Below the pieces are notes generated by a model. That model did no database searches, was not told where the DNA came from, and was given only the letters and a program-made list of their open reading frames with translations. 36,967 bases of DNA from Desulfotomaculaceae bacterium (GTDB taxonomy: Bacteria; Bacillota; Desulfotomaculia; Desulfotomaculales; Pelotomaculaceae), in NCBI GenBank assembly GCA_028709235.1, contig JAQVXL010000019.1, forward strand, positions 1-36,967, read 5' to 3'. Positions 26,081 to 33,466 of the stretch are shown one piece after another. The stretch's first letter is position 1; every line of letters starts with the position of its first letter. The position numbers and the translations under genes are program-made.

Positions 26081-26937
26081 TGTCCCGCCTCCTTCATGGC
26101 AGTGTCTAGCAGCCCTGCAAACAGTTCCCGGTAGCCCGGTACACCCGAGTAGGGTAGTTTTCCCCTGGAATAAGCTTCGGCAACCCTGCGGTCATCGGGA
26201 ATTTCCGCCAGTATCTTGATCTTGTTGTCCCGGCAGAAATCGCGGGCCAGGTTGTGATCCGGGACAGACCTGTTTACTACCACTGCGAAGGGAATATGCA
26301 GTTCATTTACCATGTCAACGGCAATTTCCAGATCGTTAATCCCGAAAGGAGTGGGCTCCGTAACCAGGAGGACGTAGTCCACACCTTTTATAGCGGCTAT
26401 AACCGGGCAGGATGTGCCGGGGGATGCGTCGATAACGCTCAAATCTTCCTCCTGCAGTATCGCGCGCACGGCTCTAACCAGCGGCGGGCTGAGTGCTTCG
26501 CCAACTTCTAGTTTGCCGTGGCAGAACCTTAAATTGCCACAATCCCCTGTTTCAACCACACCGATGTTTCTGCTGTTCTCGGTAATAGCTCCGGCAGGGC
26601 AGACCAGACTGCAGCCGCCGCAGCCGTGGCACATTTTATCGAATGTAAGGACGTTTTTATTGATGCATACGATGGCGCTGAATTGGCAGATTTCCCCGCA
26701 TAAGCCGCAGTTAATACATTTTTCCTGATCGACAACCGGAACGGGTATGCCGACCATGTGGCGGTAATTGATGCTGGGTTTTAAAAAAAGATGCCCGTTG
26801 GGCTCTTCAACGTCACAGTCCAGATAAGCGGTTCTATATCCAGCGTCTGCCGCTGCACAGGCAAGGCTGGCGGATACTGTGGTTTTCCCCGTGCCGCCTT
26901 TACCGCTGGCAACAGCTATAGTAAGTTTTTGCTTCAT
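26077..26937 (-). CDS. MinD-superfamily ATPase with inserted ferredoxin domain (first)
   Basis: Paralogue (286 aa) of the downstream ATPase with the same plan: Walker A SGKGGTGKTTV (about 11-21), ferredoxin insert with CINCGLCGEIC and CHGCGGCSLVC (about 72-120), then SVIDASPGTSCPV. ATG 26937 follows AGGGGGG. Tandem pairs of this type are common in sulfate-reducing and other strict anaerobes; the Desulfovibrio pair belongs to the orange-protein complex. Cytosolic, no membrane segments. Confidence 0.92.
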   Translation of the reverse strand: MKQKLTIAVASGKGGTGKTTVSASLACAAADAGYRTAYLDCDVEEPNGHLFLKPSINYRHMVGIPVPVVDQEKCINCGLCGEICQFSAIVCINKNVLTFDKMCHGCGGCSLVCPAGAITENSRNIGVVETGDCGNLRFCHGKLEVGEALSPPLVRAVRAILQEEDLSVIDASPGTSCPVIAAIKGVDYVLLVTEPTPFGINDLEIAVDMVNELHIPFAVVVNRSVPDHNLARDFCRDNKIKILAEIPDDRRVAEAYSRGKLPYSGVPGYRELFAGLLDTAMKEAGQ

Positions 26938-26964
26938 GATTTCCCCCCTGACAGGGCGATCTTT

Positions 26965-27303
26965 CTAGTCTTTATTTTCCAGATTATCCAGTTCATTAAT
27001 TCTGTTCTTTGTTTGCTCAAGAGCTTTTTCCAAGTATTCGACCTGCTCCTTGAGGAAACTCAGTTCCTTCTTGCCGCTAAGCGGGGGCGCAAATACTGTC
27101 GATAACGGCGTTATGCCGGGCACCCGACTGGTCCACCGGGGCAGACCGGTGGCATGGCACCAGTGGCGCCATCCCCTGCCGCCGCCCCGGCTAAATCTCC
27201 GATTGAACTTCGAGTCAGGGCTGACATAGCTCATACAGTAGCCGCCACCGTGCCCTGTCATTGGCCCGGCGCCCTGCGGCCCAGTTCCGTTGAAACATGA
27301 CAT
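26965..27303 (-). CDS. DUF5320-type protein
   Basis: Small protein (112 aa). The N-terminus MSCFNGTGPQGAGPMTGHGGG and a Gly/Arg/Trp-rich middle (GGGRGWRHW) match the DUF5320 pattern. The last 40 residues are a coiled coil (FLKEQVEYLEKALEQTKNRINELDN). ATG behind AAGGAGG. It is regularly found beside NifX-like and MinD-like genes in anaerobes. No activity is known; a scaffold or metal-handling role is possible. Confidence 0.8.
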   Translation of the reverse strand: MSCFNGTGPQGAGPMTGHGGGYCMSYVSPDSKFNRRFSRGGGRGWRHWCHATGLPRWTSRVPGITPLSTVFAPPLSGKKELSFLKEQVEYLEKALEQTKNRINELDNLENKD

Positions 27304-27361
27304 AACGGAATTCCTCCTTGATCATTTATTTCAGTGTTAACGATTTTTACCCGTTAAAAAA

Positions 27362-27574
27362 TTACTGGTTATCAGAATCTCTGCCGGGGTCTTGTCCCTG
27401 ACCGGATCCTGGCCTCTGACCGGCGCCCTGGCTTCTGCCGCCGCTCTGACCTTGACCACGACCGCCGCTCTGACCTTGACCGGCGCCCTGGCCTCTGCCG
27501 GCGCCGCAGGCGCCTTTACGCCTGCCAATACCAGGACCTTTGCCTGCCGGGCCGGTACCATCTCCTCTAGGCAT
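27362..27574 (-). CDS. Short Gly/Gln-rich DUF5320-like protein
   Basis: 70-aa low-complexity protein beginning MPRGDGTGPAGKGPGIGRRKG, the short form that accompanies NifX-like proteins. The rest consists of repeated GQGQSGGR/GAG units. ATG behind AAGGGAGG. The coding sequence is rich in repeats, so its length may vary between strains. Function unknown. Confidence 0.72.
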   Translation of the reverse strand: MPRGDGTGPAGKGPGIGRRKGACGAGRGQGAGQGQSGGRGQGQSGGRSQGAGQRPGSGQGQDPGRDSDNQ

Positions 27575-27610
27575 CTTTATACCTCCCTTTTATAATATAA
27601 TTTGACTTGT

Positions 27611-27973
27611 TTAAACCCAATGACCTTCAACGTTGGCATTATCAGCCTTTTTAATCTTGCCGTTCTTGAATTTTTCCAGAACCTCTGCTGCAGTGCCGTC
27701 AGCGCCGCAATAAATCTGGATGCCTGCGGTTTCTAAAGTTTTAAATGCTTTAGGTCCACAATTCCCGGTGATCACAGCTTGCACTCCCTGGCGGCTGATG
27801 TTTTCCGCAGCCTGGATGCCTGCTCCCTGGCTGGCATTTAAATTTTGCTCATTGCTGAACACCTGGTGTTGGTTTGTTTCCGTGTCGACCACTATAAACC
27901 ATTTGGCGCGGCCAAACCTGGGGTCGACTTTGCTGTCCATGTTCTGTCCCATAGAGGTAATAGCTACTTTCAA
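27611..27973 (-). CDS. NifX/NifB-fold protein (third), first gene of the operon
   Basis: 120-aa protein of the same fold, beginning KVAITSMGQNMDSKVDPRFGRAKWF, a start seen in many stand-alone members. The core is GVQAVITGNCGPKAFKTL. TTG start behind GAGGAGGG. It is the first gene of the long minus-strand operon (27973 to 23911), read from the divergent promoter at 28012-28041. The three NifX-like proteins differ in Cys content, so they may carry different clusters or act at different steps. Confidence 0.87.
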   Translation of the reverse strand: MKVAITSMGQNMDSKVDPRFGRAKWFIVVDTETNQHQVFSNEQNLNASQGAGIQAAENISRQGVQAVITGNCGPKAFKTLETAGIQIYCGADGTAAEVLEKFKNGKIKKADNANVEGHWV

Positions 27974-27988
27974 ATCATTTCCCTCCTC

Positions 27989-28045
27989 ATTATTGACATA
28001 GGTTCATAATAATTATATTCTTCATTATGAACCTATGTCAATAAT
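27989..28045. promoter_or_regulatory. Divergent overlapping promoters inside a 22-bp perfect inverted repeat
   Basis: Arms 27989-28010 and 28024-28045 are perfectly complementary over 22 bp, with a 13-nt AT spacer. Each arm carries an outward-facing TTGACA. Plus strand: TTGACA 27993-27998, 17 bp, TATTCT 28016-28021. Minus strand: TTGACA (complement of 28036-28041), 18 bp, TATAAT (complement of 28012-28017). Each promoter has TATGAA-CCTATG-TCAATA starting 3-4 bp after its own -10, because the other arm supplies it. Both promoters should respond to one regulator. Confidence 0.8.
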
Positions 28046-28177
28046 ATTATCCTTGGAATTTAAAATAATATTGATTACAGGCAAAAATTTATCTATAATA
28101 TTTTTGAACAATGTCTCATTAAATGGTGCAAGAAGTATCCTAAAAGAAAGGTTAAATAAAAAGGAACGGGGGCAGGT

Positions 28178-28597
28178 ATGGTAGAATTGGATAACGGGGC
28201 GGTGCAAGAGAACCAGAGGATAAAAGAGGAATGGGTATCAGCGCTTATTGAACTGAACAAACAGCTTAAGCAGTGGACAGTGGCACAGATTAAGGAATGG
28301 GAAAAGGATCCAAAACAAGCCGTGGTCCCGTGCGTTATCGAAACAACCACTGAGAAACAGGAAGAATATCTGGGCAAATATTTTGCCCCGGCGCTGGTCA
28401 TTACTTCGGAAGAATGTGAGGTGGTTGTGCGGCCAGTCGGCAGGTTTGCCATAGGCGCCATTGGTCAGGTATGTATGACGAACAACAGGCAGTCTATAAA
28501 CTTTTTGTACTCGAGAAAAAAAGGCTGGTTGGTTATGGAAAACAGGAAACCTCTGACCAGGGAAATGTTTCTTGGTTTGCTTGAACAGATGTGTTAG
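28178..28597 (+). CDS. Hypothetical protein, divergent from the NifX-like operon
   Basis: 139-aa soluble protein that I do not recognise. ATG 28178 follows GGGGGCAGG. The N-terminal third is helical and charged. The middle is beta-like (PALVITSEECEVVVRPVGR), and the end is helical. Cys residues are scattered: VPCV, EECE, QVCM and the final Cys. Its promoter shares the inverted repeat with the nifX-like gene, so it is expected to be co-regulated with metallocluster genes. The DUF1847 gene follows 38 bp later and is probably in the same transcript. Confidence 0.7.
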   Translation: MVELDNGAVQENQRIKEEWVSALIELNKQLKQWTVAQIKEWEKDPKQAVVPCVIETTTEKQEEYLGKYFAPALVITSEECEVVVRPVGRFAIGAIGQVCMTNNRQSINFLYSRKKGWLVMENRKPLTREMFLGLLEQMC

Positions 28598-28635
28598 ATA
28601 TATGGTATCAGTATTTTGTGATGGGGGTAAATAAA

Positions 28636-29259
28636 ATGTTGAATTGCGCCAAGTGCGGTGTGCATCCATGTTATAAAGGCGATTTAGAAAAACTACCTGC
28701 TAACTGCCCGATGAGGTCTTATAAAGATGTATATGAAGAGGCTGCAGATATTTATCGTCAGTCTGCCGGCAGCTTAGCCTGTCATTCGGCGCGCGTAGAG
28801 GCCGGCGGCTACGGGGTCTGGCCGCGAGTCCGCGAAATTATGGAATTTTCCCGACTGGCTGGTTTCAAAAAACTGGGCCTGGCCTTCTGCGTAGGCCTGC
28901 GCAAGGAAGCCTTTGAGGTGAACAAGATCTTGGAAAATAACGGTTTTACCGTGGCCTCGGTGATGTGCAAAACCGGCTCCAAGCCCAAAGAAGAGCTGGG
29001 GCTGCGCGACGATGAAAAAGTGCGCCCAGGCCAGTTTGAGGCTATGTGCAATCCGGTGGCCCAGGCGCTGCTATTAAACAAGGAACAGACCGATTTGAAT
29101 GTTCTACTCGGCCTGTGTGTGGGGCATGACACTATTTTTATCAAACATTCGGAGGCCCCGATCACGGTACTGGCGGTAAAAGACCGGGCTACGGGGCACA
29201 ACCCGCTGGCAGCGGTTTATGCCGGCCATTATTTTCAGTCAAAATTAAACCTGAAATAG
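28636..29259 (+). CDS. DUF1847 Cys-rich protein
   Basis: 207-aa protein of the DUF1847 family, predicted to bind metal. The N-terminus has CAKCGVHPC and a further Cys at NCPM. Family patterns include LAFCVGLRKEA, CKTGSKPKEE, MCNPVAQA and the GLCVGHDTIF/KHSEAP region, with Cys and His spread through the protein. ATG 28636 follows GGGGGT; the frame extends 15 codons further without a better site. Function unknown. It shares a transcript with the hypothetical protein. Confidence 0.85.
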   Translation: MLNCAKCGVHPCYKGDLEKLPANCPMRSYKDVYEEAADIYRQSAGSLACHSARVEAGGYGVWPRVREIMEFSRLAGFKKLGLAFCVGLRKEAFEVNKILENNGFTVASVMCKTGSKPKEELGLRDDEKVRPGQFEAMCNPVAQALLLNKEQTDLNVLLGLCVGHDTIFIKHSEAPITVLAVKDRATGHNPLAAVYAGHYFQSKLNLK

Positions 29260-29280
29260 TTTCTTACTGACTAAAGAGTT

Positions 29281-29724
29281 TTATTTATTATTCATATAAT
29301 CTTTCTTCCAGGGGAACTTTGCCAGCTCCTGGTAATCTTTAACGGCCGAACTCAGGGTTTCCGCCGCCAGTTCGGCGCAGTGTACGTGATCTTCAGGCAG
29401 CCCGCCCAGGGCCTCTAAGATTGTGTCCCGGTCAATTTTCTTGGTTTCTTCGATCGTACGATCTTTGGCCAGCACCGTGGTGATGCTGCCGCAGGCAATA
29501 GACGCGCCGCACCCGTCAGTCCAAAAAGAGGCCAAGGCAATCCGGTCATTCTTAACCTTGAGCCATATGCCCAATGTATCACCGCATACGCCGGTACCCT
29601 GGGCAAAGCCGTCACATTTTGGAATATTACCCACATTGCGTGGGTTCCTGGCGTGGTCAATCGCGGTTTCGCTGTATTCCCTTTGCATTTCTGTTATAAA
29701 TTCTTTTTCAGCATGCTCTTTCAT
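29281..29724 (-). CDS. IscU/NifU-N-type Fe-S cluster scaffold (first)
   Basis: Scaffold protein (147 aa from ATG 29724, behind GGGGA). The three cluster cysteines of IscU are present: VCGDTL (first, with the conserved Asp), GCGASIACGS (second) and HCAELAAE (third, with the preceding His). The N-terminal YSETAIDHARNPRNVG is typical of the clostridial subgroup. An additional Cys in ASIACG is unusual. No IscS/NifS cysteine desulfurase gene is adjacent. Its promoter carries the shared TATGAA-N6-TTCATA operator, linking it to the metallocluster block. Confidence 0.9.
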   Translation of the reverse strand: MKEHAEKEFITEMQREYSETAIDHARNPRNVGNIPKCDGFAQGTGVCGDTLGIWLKVKNDRIALASFWTDGCGASIACGSITTVLAKDRTIEETKKIDRDTILEALGGLPEDHVHCAELAAETLSSAVKDYQELAKFPWKKDYMNNK

Positions 29725-29754
29725 AACTGTCCATTCCCCTTTCAAGAACTAACT

Positions 29755-29774
29755 TTATGAACATACATTCATAA
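29755..29774. promoter_or_regulatory. Operator at the first iscU-like promoter
   Basis: Inverted repeat TTATGAA-CATACA-TTCATAA (7-bp arms, 6-bp spacer). The TATGAA...TTCATA core lies 3 bp downstream of the -10, as at the DUF134 and divergent promoters. Confidence 0.62.
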
Positions 29775-29776
29775 CA

Positions 29777-29806
29777 ATAATACAACCAGTCATAGGTATG
29801 TGTCAA
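29777..29806 (-). promoter_or_regulatory. Promoter of the first iscU-like gene
   Basis: TTGACA (complement of 29801-29806), 18 bp, TATTAT (complement of 29777-29782). Confidence 0.7.
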
Positions 29807-29936
29807 AAAAAATTGAAGATTGTTTTCACTTCACGAATGAACAAGAGACTAATAAAAACAGACCGGTATAAACATTCTCGGTCTGTGCGCAGGCCATGAC
29901 ACATATCTATATCTTACATTTGTATGTCATTATTGT

Positions 29937-30383
29937 TTAAGTAAGCTTTCTTCCTTTGATTTTTGAAAGCTCAAGGTAGTCTTCAATAGCCATATTGAGT
30001 GTTTCTGCCGCCCATTCGGCACAGTGCTCGTGTACTTCCGGCAGGCCGCCCAGGGCCTCCATGATTTGATCCTTGCCGATACTCTTCGCTTCCTGCAAAG
30101 ACCGGCCTTTGGCCAATACCGTGGTGATACTGCCGCTGGCCAGGGTCGGGACACAGCCGTCTGTCCAAAAGGTAGCCCTGGTAATAGTATCGTTTTGGAT
30201 ACTAACCCACATGCTCAAGGTGTCGCCGCATTCAGCCGACATGGTCTGGGCGAAGCCGTCGCTCTTGGGCAGGCTGCCCATGTTGCGGGGGTTTTGGGCA
30301 TGATCAATTACGGTTTCGCTGTATTTATCGTGCAAACTATCTAAAACTTCTTTCTCGGCATGATGCTTGTCATGTTCGTTCAT
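29937..30383 (-). CDS. IscU/NifU-N-type Fe-S cluster scaffold (second)
   Basis: Tandem paralogue (148 aa from ATG 30383, behind GGAGGAT). The three cluster Cys are kept: ECGDTL, GCVPTLASGS and HCAEWAAE. The segment after the second Cys is changed from CGAS to CVPT, an unusual substitution in a very conserved loop. Its N-terminus is His/Asp/Glu-rich (NEHDKHHAEKE). It has its own promoter, lacking the palindromic operator of the first copy, so the two may be expressed under different conditions. Confidence 0.9.
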   Translation of the reverse strand: MNEHDKHHAEKEVLDSLHDKYSETVIDHAQNPRNMGSLPKSDGFAQTMSAECGDTLSMWVSIQNDTITRATFWTDGCVPTLASGSITTVLAKGRSLQEAKSIGKDQIMEALGGLPEVHEHCAEWAAETLNMAIEDYLELSKIKGRKLT

Positions 30384-30456
30384 TAAATATCCATCCTCCT
30401 GTATTAACATAATTCACTAATTATCATTCAATAATTTTTTTGCACCTTTTCTGATT

Positions 30457-30485
30457 ATTCTAAAACCATACATAGCAAGTGTCAA
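30457..30485 (-). promoter_or_regulatory. Promoter of the second iscU-like gene
   Basis: TTGACA (complement of 30480-30485), 17 bp, TAGAAT (complement of 30457-30462). Its spacer resembles that of the first copy's promoter (CTATG...TGGTT), but no TATGAA-N6-TTCATA follows. Confidence 0.6.
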
Positions 30486-30756
30486 AACAATTCCAGGTGG
30501 TTTTCAGAATAAATAATTGAAGATATTGAAAATTAGTATTATAAACAGGTGCACATGCAATATTATAAGGCTTTCTGCTATTTTTATTAACCATCAGTAT
30601 TTAACATTACTGGCAATGGAAGGAGGACAACAGTTTCTGTTGCAATCATTTTTCACGGTCCCTTTAACGTCTTCCAAGTATATTATACACTATAGGGGTA
30701 TGTTTAAACGATATCAATCGATGGAATTTATATTAAAATAAATAAATATAAATCAT

Positions 30757-30774
30757 GTCAATAAATTTATTGAC
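30757..30774. promoter_or_regulatory. 18-bp perfect palindrome upstream of the GTPase gene
   Basis: GTCAATAAATTTATTGAC. Its right end overlaps a TTGACT that could be a -35 element (30770-30775), so it may be an operator. The -10 is unclear. Confidence 0.4.
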
Positions 30775-30852
30775 TTATAGATTTATAATATAGTATGAGC
30801 AGAGTAGATTACAATATTAATAAACTGATAATTAATAAGGCAGGTGAGACAT

Positions 30853-31830
30853 TTGCCGGCCAACCTTACACCCCAGTACTATGCGGCGGAGGAAGTTTTT
30901 AAAAAGGCTGCTTCCGTTGAAGAAAAGATTGCGGCGCTGGAGGAAATGCTGGCGGTCATTCCTAAACACAAGGGAACTGAAAAAATGCGAGCCGAATTGA
31001 AAAAGCGGCTATCTAAATTCAGGCAGGAGGGGACGAAGAAGTCCAAGGCCAGCCGTGTTGACCCGTTTAATATTGAGCGGCAGGGGGCCGGTCAGGCAGC
31101 GCTGTTTGGCTTTCCCAACACCGGCAAGTCATCCTTTCTGGCAGCCTTGACCAGGGCTCAGCCGAAAGTAGCTGATTACCCTTTCACCACTACCGTCCCA
31201 TTGTCCGGGATGATGCCGTATGAAGATGTTTTCATACAGCTGGTTGATACCCCTCCAGTGACGGAGGAAATTATCCCACCGGGGTTGTCGGGGACTTTGC
31301 GCAACGCGGATGTCCTGCTGGTACTGGTGGACGCGGCCAGTGACGAATGCCTGGAACAGCTTGAGTTTTGCCTGAACTTCCTGGTGAATAAGAAAATTGT
31401 GCGTCAAGATACGGCACCCGGCGTGCGCGGAGTACCGCAGGATAAAATTTTGGTGCTGGCGTCCAAAACGGACCGGCCGGAGAGCGCCGACAACATGCAG
31501 ATTATCAAGGAACTTGGCCCCCCAGGAATTGAGCTGTTTCCGTTTTCCAACAAAACAGGCCAGGGTTTGGAAGACCTGCGGGAAAAGATCTTTCAAACAC
31601 TTGGGGTGATCAGAGTTTACACAAAAATACCCGGCAGAGAACCGGATATGAAGAAACCGTTTATTATGAAGCGCGGCAGCACAGTCCTGGAACTGGCTGA
31701 GACCATTCACCGGGATCTGCCCAGGCTTATGAAAAATGCCAGAGTCTGGGGTTCCGCCAGGTATGACGGGCAGTCAGTGACGCGTGAGTACATAATGAGC
31801 GACAGAGATATTGTGGAGATAAGCCAATAG
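30853..31830 (+). CDS. DRG/Obg-type GTPase with TGS domain
   Basis: Cytosolic GTPase (325 aa) of the Obg/DRG superfamily, predicted to act on ribosomes. A helical N-terminal region (about 1-70) is followed by G1 [11 protein letters not shown]3 VDTPP, a G4 variant SKTD, and a C-terminal TGS domain (about 255-325, [17 protein letters not shown]). TTG 30853 is preferred: it gives [14 protein letters not shown], the usual start of this group, and AGGTGAG is 5 nt upstream. GTG 30844 is the alternative. Members occur sporadically in anaerobes and archaea-like contexts; the precise role is unknown. Confidence 0.87.
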   Translation: MPANLTPQYYAAEEVFKKAASVEEKIAALEEMLAVIPKHKGTEKMRAELKKRLSKFRQEGTKKSKASRVDPFNIERQGAGQAALFGFPNTGKSSFLAALTRAQPKVADYPFTTTVPLSGMMPYEDVFIQLVDTPPVTEEIIPPGLSGTLRNADVLLVLVDAASDECLEQLEFCLNFLVNKKIVRQDTAPGVRGVPQDKILVLASKTDRPESADNMQIIKELGPPGIELFPFSNKTGQGLEDLREKIFQTLGVIRVYTKIPGREPDMKKPFIMKRGSTVLELAETIHRDLPRLMKNARVWGSARYDGQSVTREYIMSDRDIVEISQ

Positions 31831-31842
31831 AGCGAATCGGGG

Positions 31843-31865
31843 GGAGCCGTATTGATGACGGCTCC
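31843..31865 (+). terminator. Hairpin after the GTPase gene
   Basis: GGAGCCGT / ACGGCTCC with a 7-nt loop. The T-run is weak (TTCAATTG). Confidence 0.5.
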
Positions 31866-32026
31866 TTCAATTGTTTCGGAGCCAATTCATCATATTAATC
31901 AAAGTTCGTCCAGGATAATAATATTATTTTTGTAATAATATAACTGCCCCAGCATATAATTTTATGGCATTAGAAGCCAGTGAGTAAAGTATAAAAGCTG
32001 GATGTGGTGGTTAGCATAGACAAGGG

Positions 32027-32055
32027 AGGGGTGGCAGGCAAAACCACCCCTTTTT
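32027..32055 (+). terminator. Terminator upstream of the glycosyltransferase gene
   Basis: AGGGGTGG / CCACCCCT, 9-nt loop, followed by TTTTT. It lies 135 bp before the glycosyltransferase start, so it may be a second terminator for the GTPase or an attenuator. Confidence 0.65.
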
Positions 32056-32189
32056 GAAATATATTTGATAAGAATGATAGATATTTTTTTATCTTGTTAT
32101 ATGGAAATAAAAGTAGGATTTTCCTGCTATTAGAAGAACCTTCATCTGATATATATTTTTGCAAAACTTTTTTTGTAAAGGAGATAACA

Positions 32190-33416
32190 ATGGAGGTAAT
32201 TTATTTCGGAGTCCAATTTTTCATTACAATATATTTCTTTTATTTTTTCGTGGTTTCTCTATTTGGGTTCTACCGCAAGTACAGCGATGATTTGTTACCG
32301 CCCGCTTCCCGGTTTGCTGTTGTTGTAGCTGCCTATAATGAAGAAAAAGTTATTGGTGAATTGATCAGAAACCTGCAGAACCTGGATTATCCAAAAGAGT
32401 TGTATGATATTTACGTCGTGGCTGACAACTGTACGGACAACACTGCCGCAATCGGGGCGGAAAAAGGAGCCACTGTTATTGAGCGTTTTAACCAGGTTGA
32501 TAAGGGTAAAGGCTATGCTCTGGAGTATGCGTTCAATAATATCTTTGACCGGGGCATTCCCTACGACGCAGTTGTTGTCTTTGACGCGGACAACCTTGTG
32601 GCCAAAGATTTCCTATCAATTATGAACGGCCACCTGCTGAAGGGCGAAAAAATTGTCCAGGGTTTCCTTGATACAAAGAACGCGCACGACACCTGGATTA
32701 CAAAATCAATCTATATCAGCTATATACTAACAAACCGTTTCTGGCAGCTTTCCAAGTATAATTTGGGCTTCACCTGTGCACTGGGCGGCACCGGTATGTG
32801 CCTTTCGGTGAAAATGCTTAAAAGGTACGGCTGGGGCATGACTTCCCTGACCGAGGATCTGGAGTTCCAGACCAAGGCGCTGCTGAATAATATCAAGGTG
32901 TGCTGGGCTCACGACGCCAAAGTATATGATGAGAAACCTCTGAGCCTGATGCAGTCCTGGCGCCAGCGCAAGCGCTGGATGCAGGGCCATACCAACGTGG
33001 CCGGGCGATACGCTGGTAAATTGTTCTTAGAGGGAATCCGCACCAGAAATTTTGCCATGATTGACGGGGCTATGTATTTGATCCAGCCATTTATCCTGAT
33101 GTTAACAGGCCTGGGCCTGATCGGCAACATCTTCATGTATGAGCAGATTTATGACAAGCCTATGGTTGCAGTTGTTAGCTTTTTCTCCCAGTTCATATAT
33201 TTCAGCATCGGCCTGACCCTGGAAAAAGTAAGTCTGAAAGCTTACTGGTGGCTGTTCTTCTATCCCATATTTGCTATGACCTGGCTGCCGGTGGCCTTTG
33301 TTGGATTTGTGATGCGTAAAAACAAGGTCTGGTCACACACCCTGCACATCCGCAACATCAAACACGAAAACCTGCACCTCTACATACCAAGTAAAGTTGA
33401 CGACAGGCGTGTGTGA
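32190..33416 (+). CDS. Membrane glycosyltransferase family 2
   Basis: Processive-type GT2 enzyme (408 aa). ATG 32190 follows AAAGGAGA; the frame extends upstream without a better start. Order: N-terminal TM (about 5-25), catalytic domain with VVAAYNEE, D132-A-D134 (VVVFDADN) for metal/UDP-sugar binding, TEDLEF with the base Asp, and QRKRWMQG, the Q/RxxRW motif of cellulose/chitin/hyaluronan-like synthases. Three to four C-terminal TM segments follow (about 290-385). It is probably an N-acetylhexosaminyl or glucosyl transferase for surface polysaccharide. No other polysaccharide genes are adjacent, so the product is unknown. Confidence 0.88.
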   Translation: MEVIYFGVQFFITIYFFYFFVVSLFGFYRKYSDDLLPPASRFAVVVAAYNEEKVIGELIRNLQNLDYPKELYDIYVVADNCTDNTAAIGAEKGATVIERFNQVDKGKGYALEYAFNNIFDRGIPYDAVVVFDADNLVAKDFLSIMNGHLLKGEKIVQGFLDTKNAHDTWITKSIYISYILTNRFWQLSKYNLGFTCALGGTGMCLSVKMLKRYGWGMTSLTEDLEFQTKALLNNIKVCWAHDAKVYDEKPLSLMQSWRQRKRWMQGHTNVAGRYAGKLFLEGIRTRNFAMIDGAMYLIQPFILMLTGLGLIGNIFMYEQIYDKPMVAVVSFFSQFIYFSIGLTLEKVSLKAYWWLFFYPIFAMTWLPVAFVGFVMRKNKVWSHTLHIRNIKHENLHLYIPSKVDDRRV

Positions 33417-33441
33417 GCTGATCACATTTGCATAGATATAA

Positions 33442-33466
33442 AAACCCCCGTCAGGGTGGTTTATTT
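33442..33466. terminator. Bidirectional terminator between convergent genes
   Basis: AAACC and CCC arms pair with GGG and GGTTT across a short loop (one bulged base). It has A/T-runs on both sides, between the glycosyltransferase and the minus-strand ATPase. Confidence 0.65.

Larger units (their letters stand above)
30384..30852. other. 469-bp AT-rich intergenic region
   Basis: It holds the promoter of the second iscU-like gene (30457-30485) and, on the right, an 18-bp perfect palindrome (30757-30774) close to the GTPase start. I see no credible gene; the 74-codon frame at 30517-30741 has no ribosome binding site or protein-like composition. Confidence 0.5.
31831..32189. other. 359-bp intergenic region
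   Basis: Between the two terminators listed separately (31843-31865 and 32027-32055) I see only AT-rich sequence with no gene or clear regulatory RNA. Confidence 0.5.

Noticed and set aside
27362-27580. CRISPR-like or satellite repeat
   Set aside because: The repeats are short coding repeats (Gly-Gln-Gly-Gln/Ser-Gly-Gly-Arg) in a small open frame with a good start, not spaced direct repeats.
23019-27973. Nitrogen fixation cluster
   Set aside because: NifX-fold proteins alone are not evidence: no nifHDK, nifE/N or nifB gene is present.
23700-28050. Sigma-54 promoter as in Desulfovibrio orp operons
   Set aside because: No TGGCAC-N5-TTGC pattern was seen at the promoters. Good TTGACA/TATAAT-type elements are present instead.
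30420-30485. TATGAA-N6-TTCATA operator at the second iscU-like gene
   Set aside because: The expected position after the -10 lacks the element. A weak look-alike further downstream (about 30402-30418) has wrong spacing.
30517-30741. 74-codon reading frame upstream of the GTPase gene
   Set aside because: AT-rich intergenic sequence, no ribosome binding site, no protein-like pattern.
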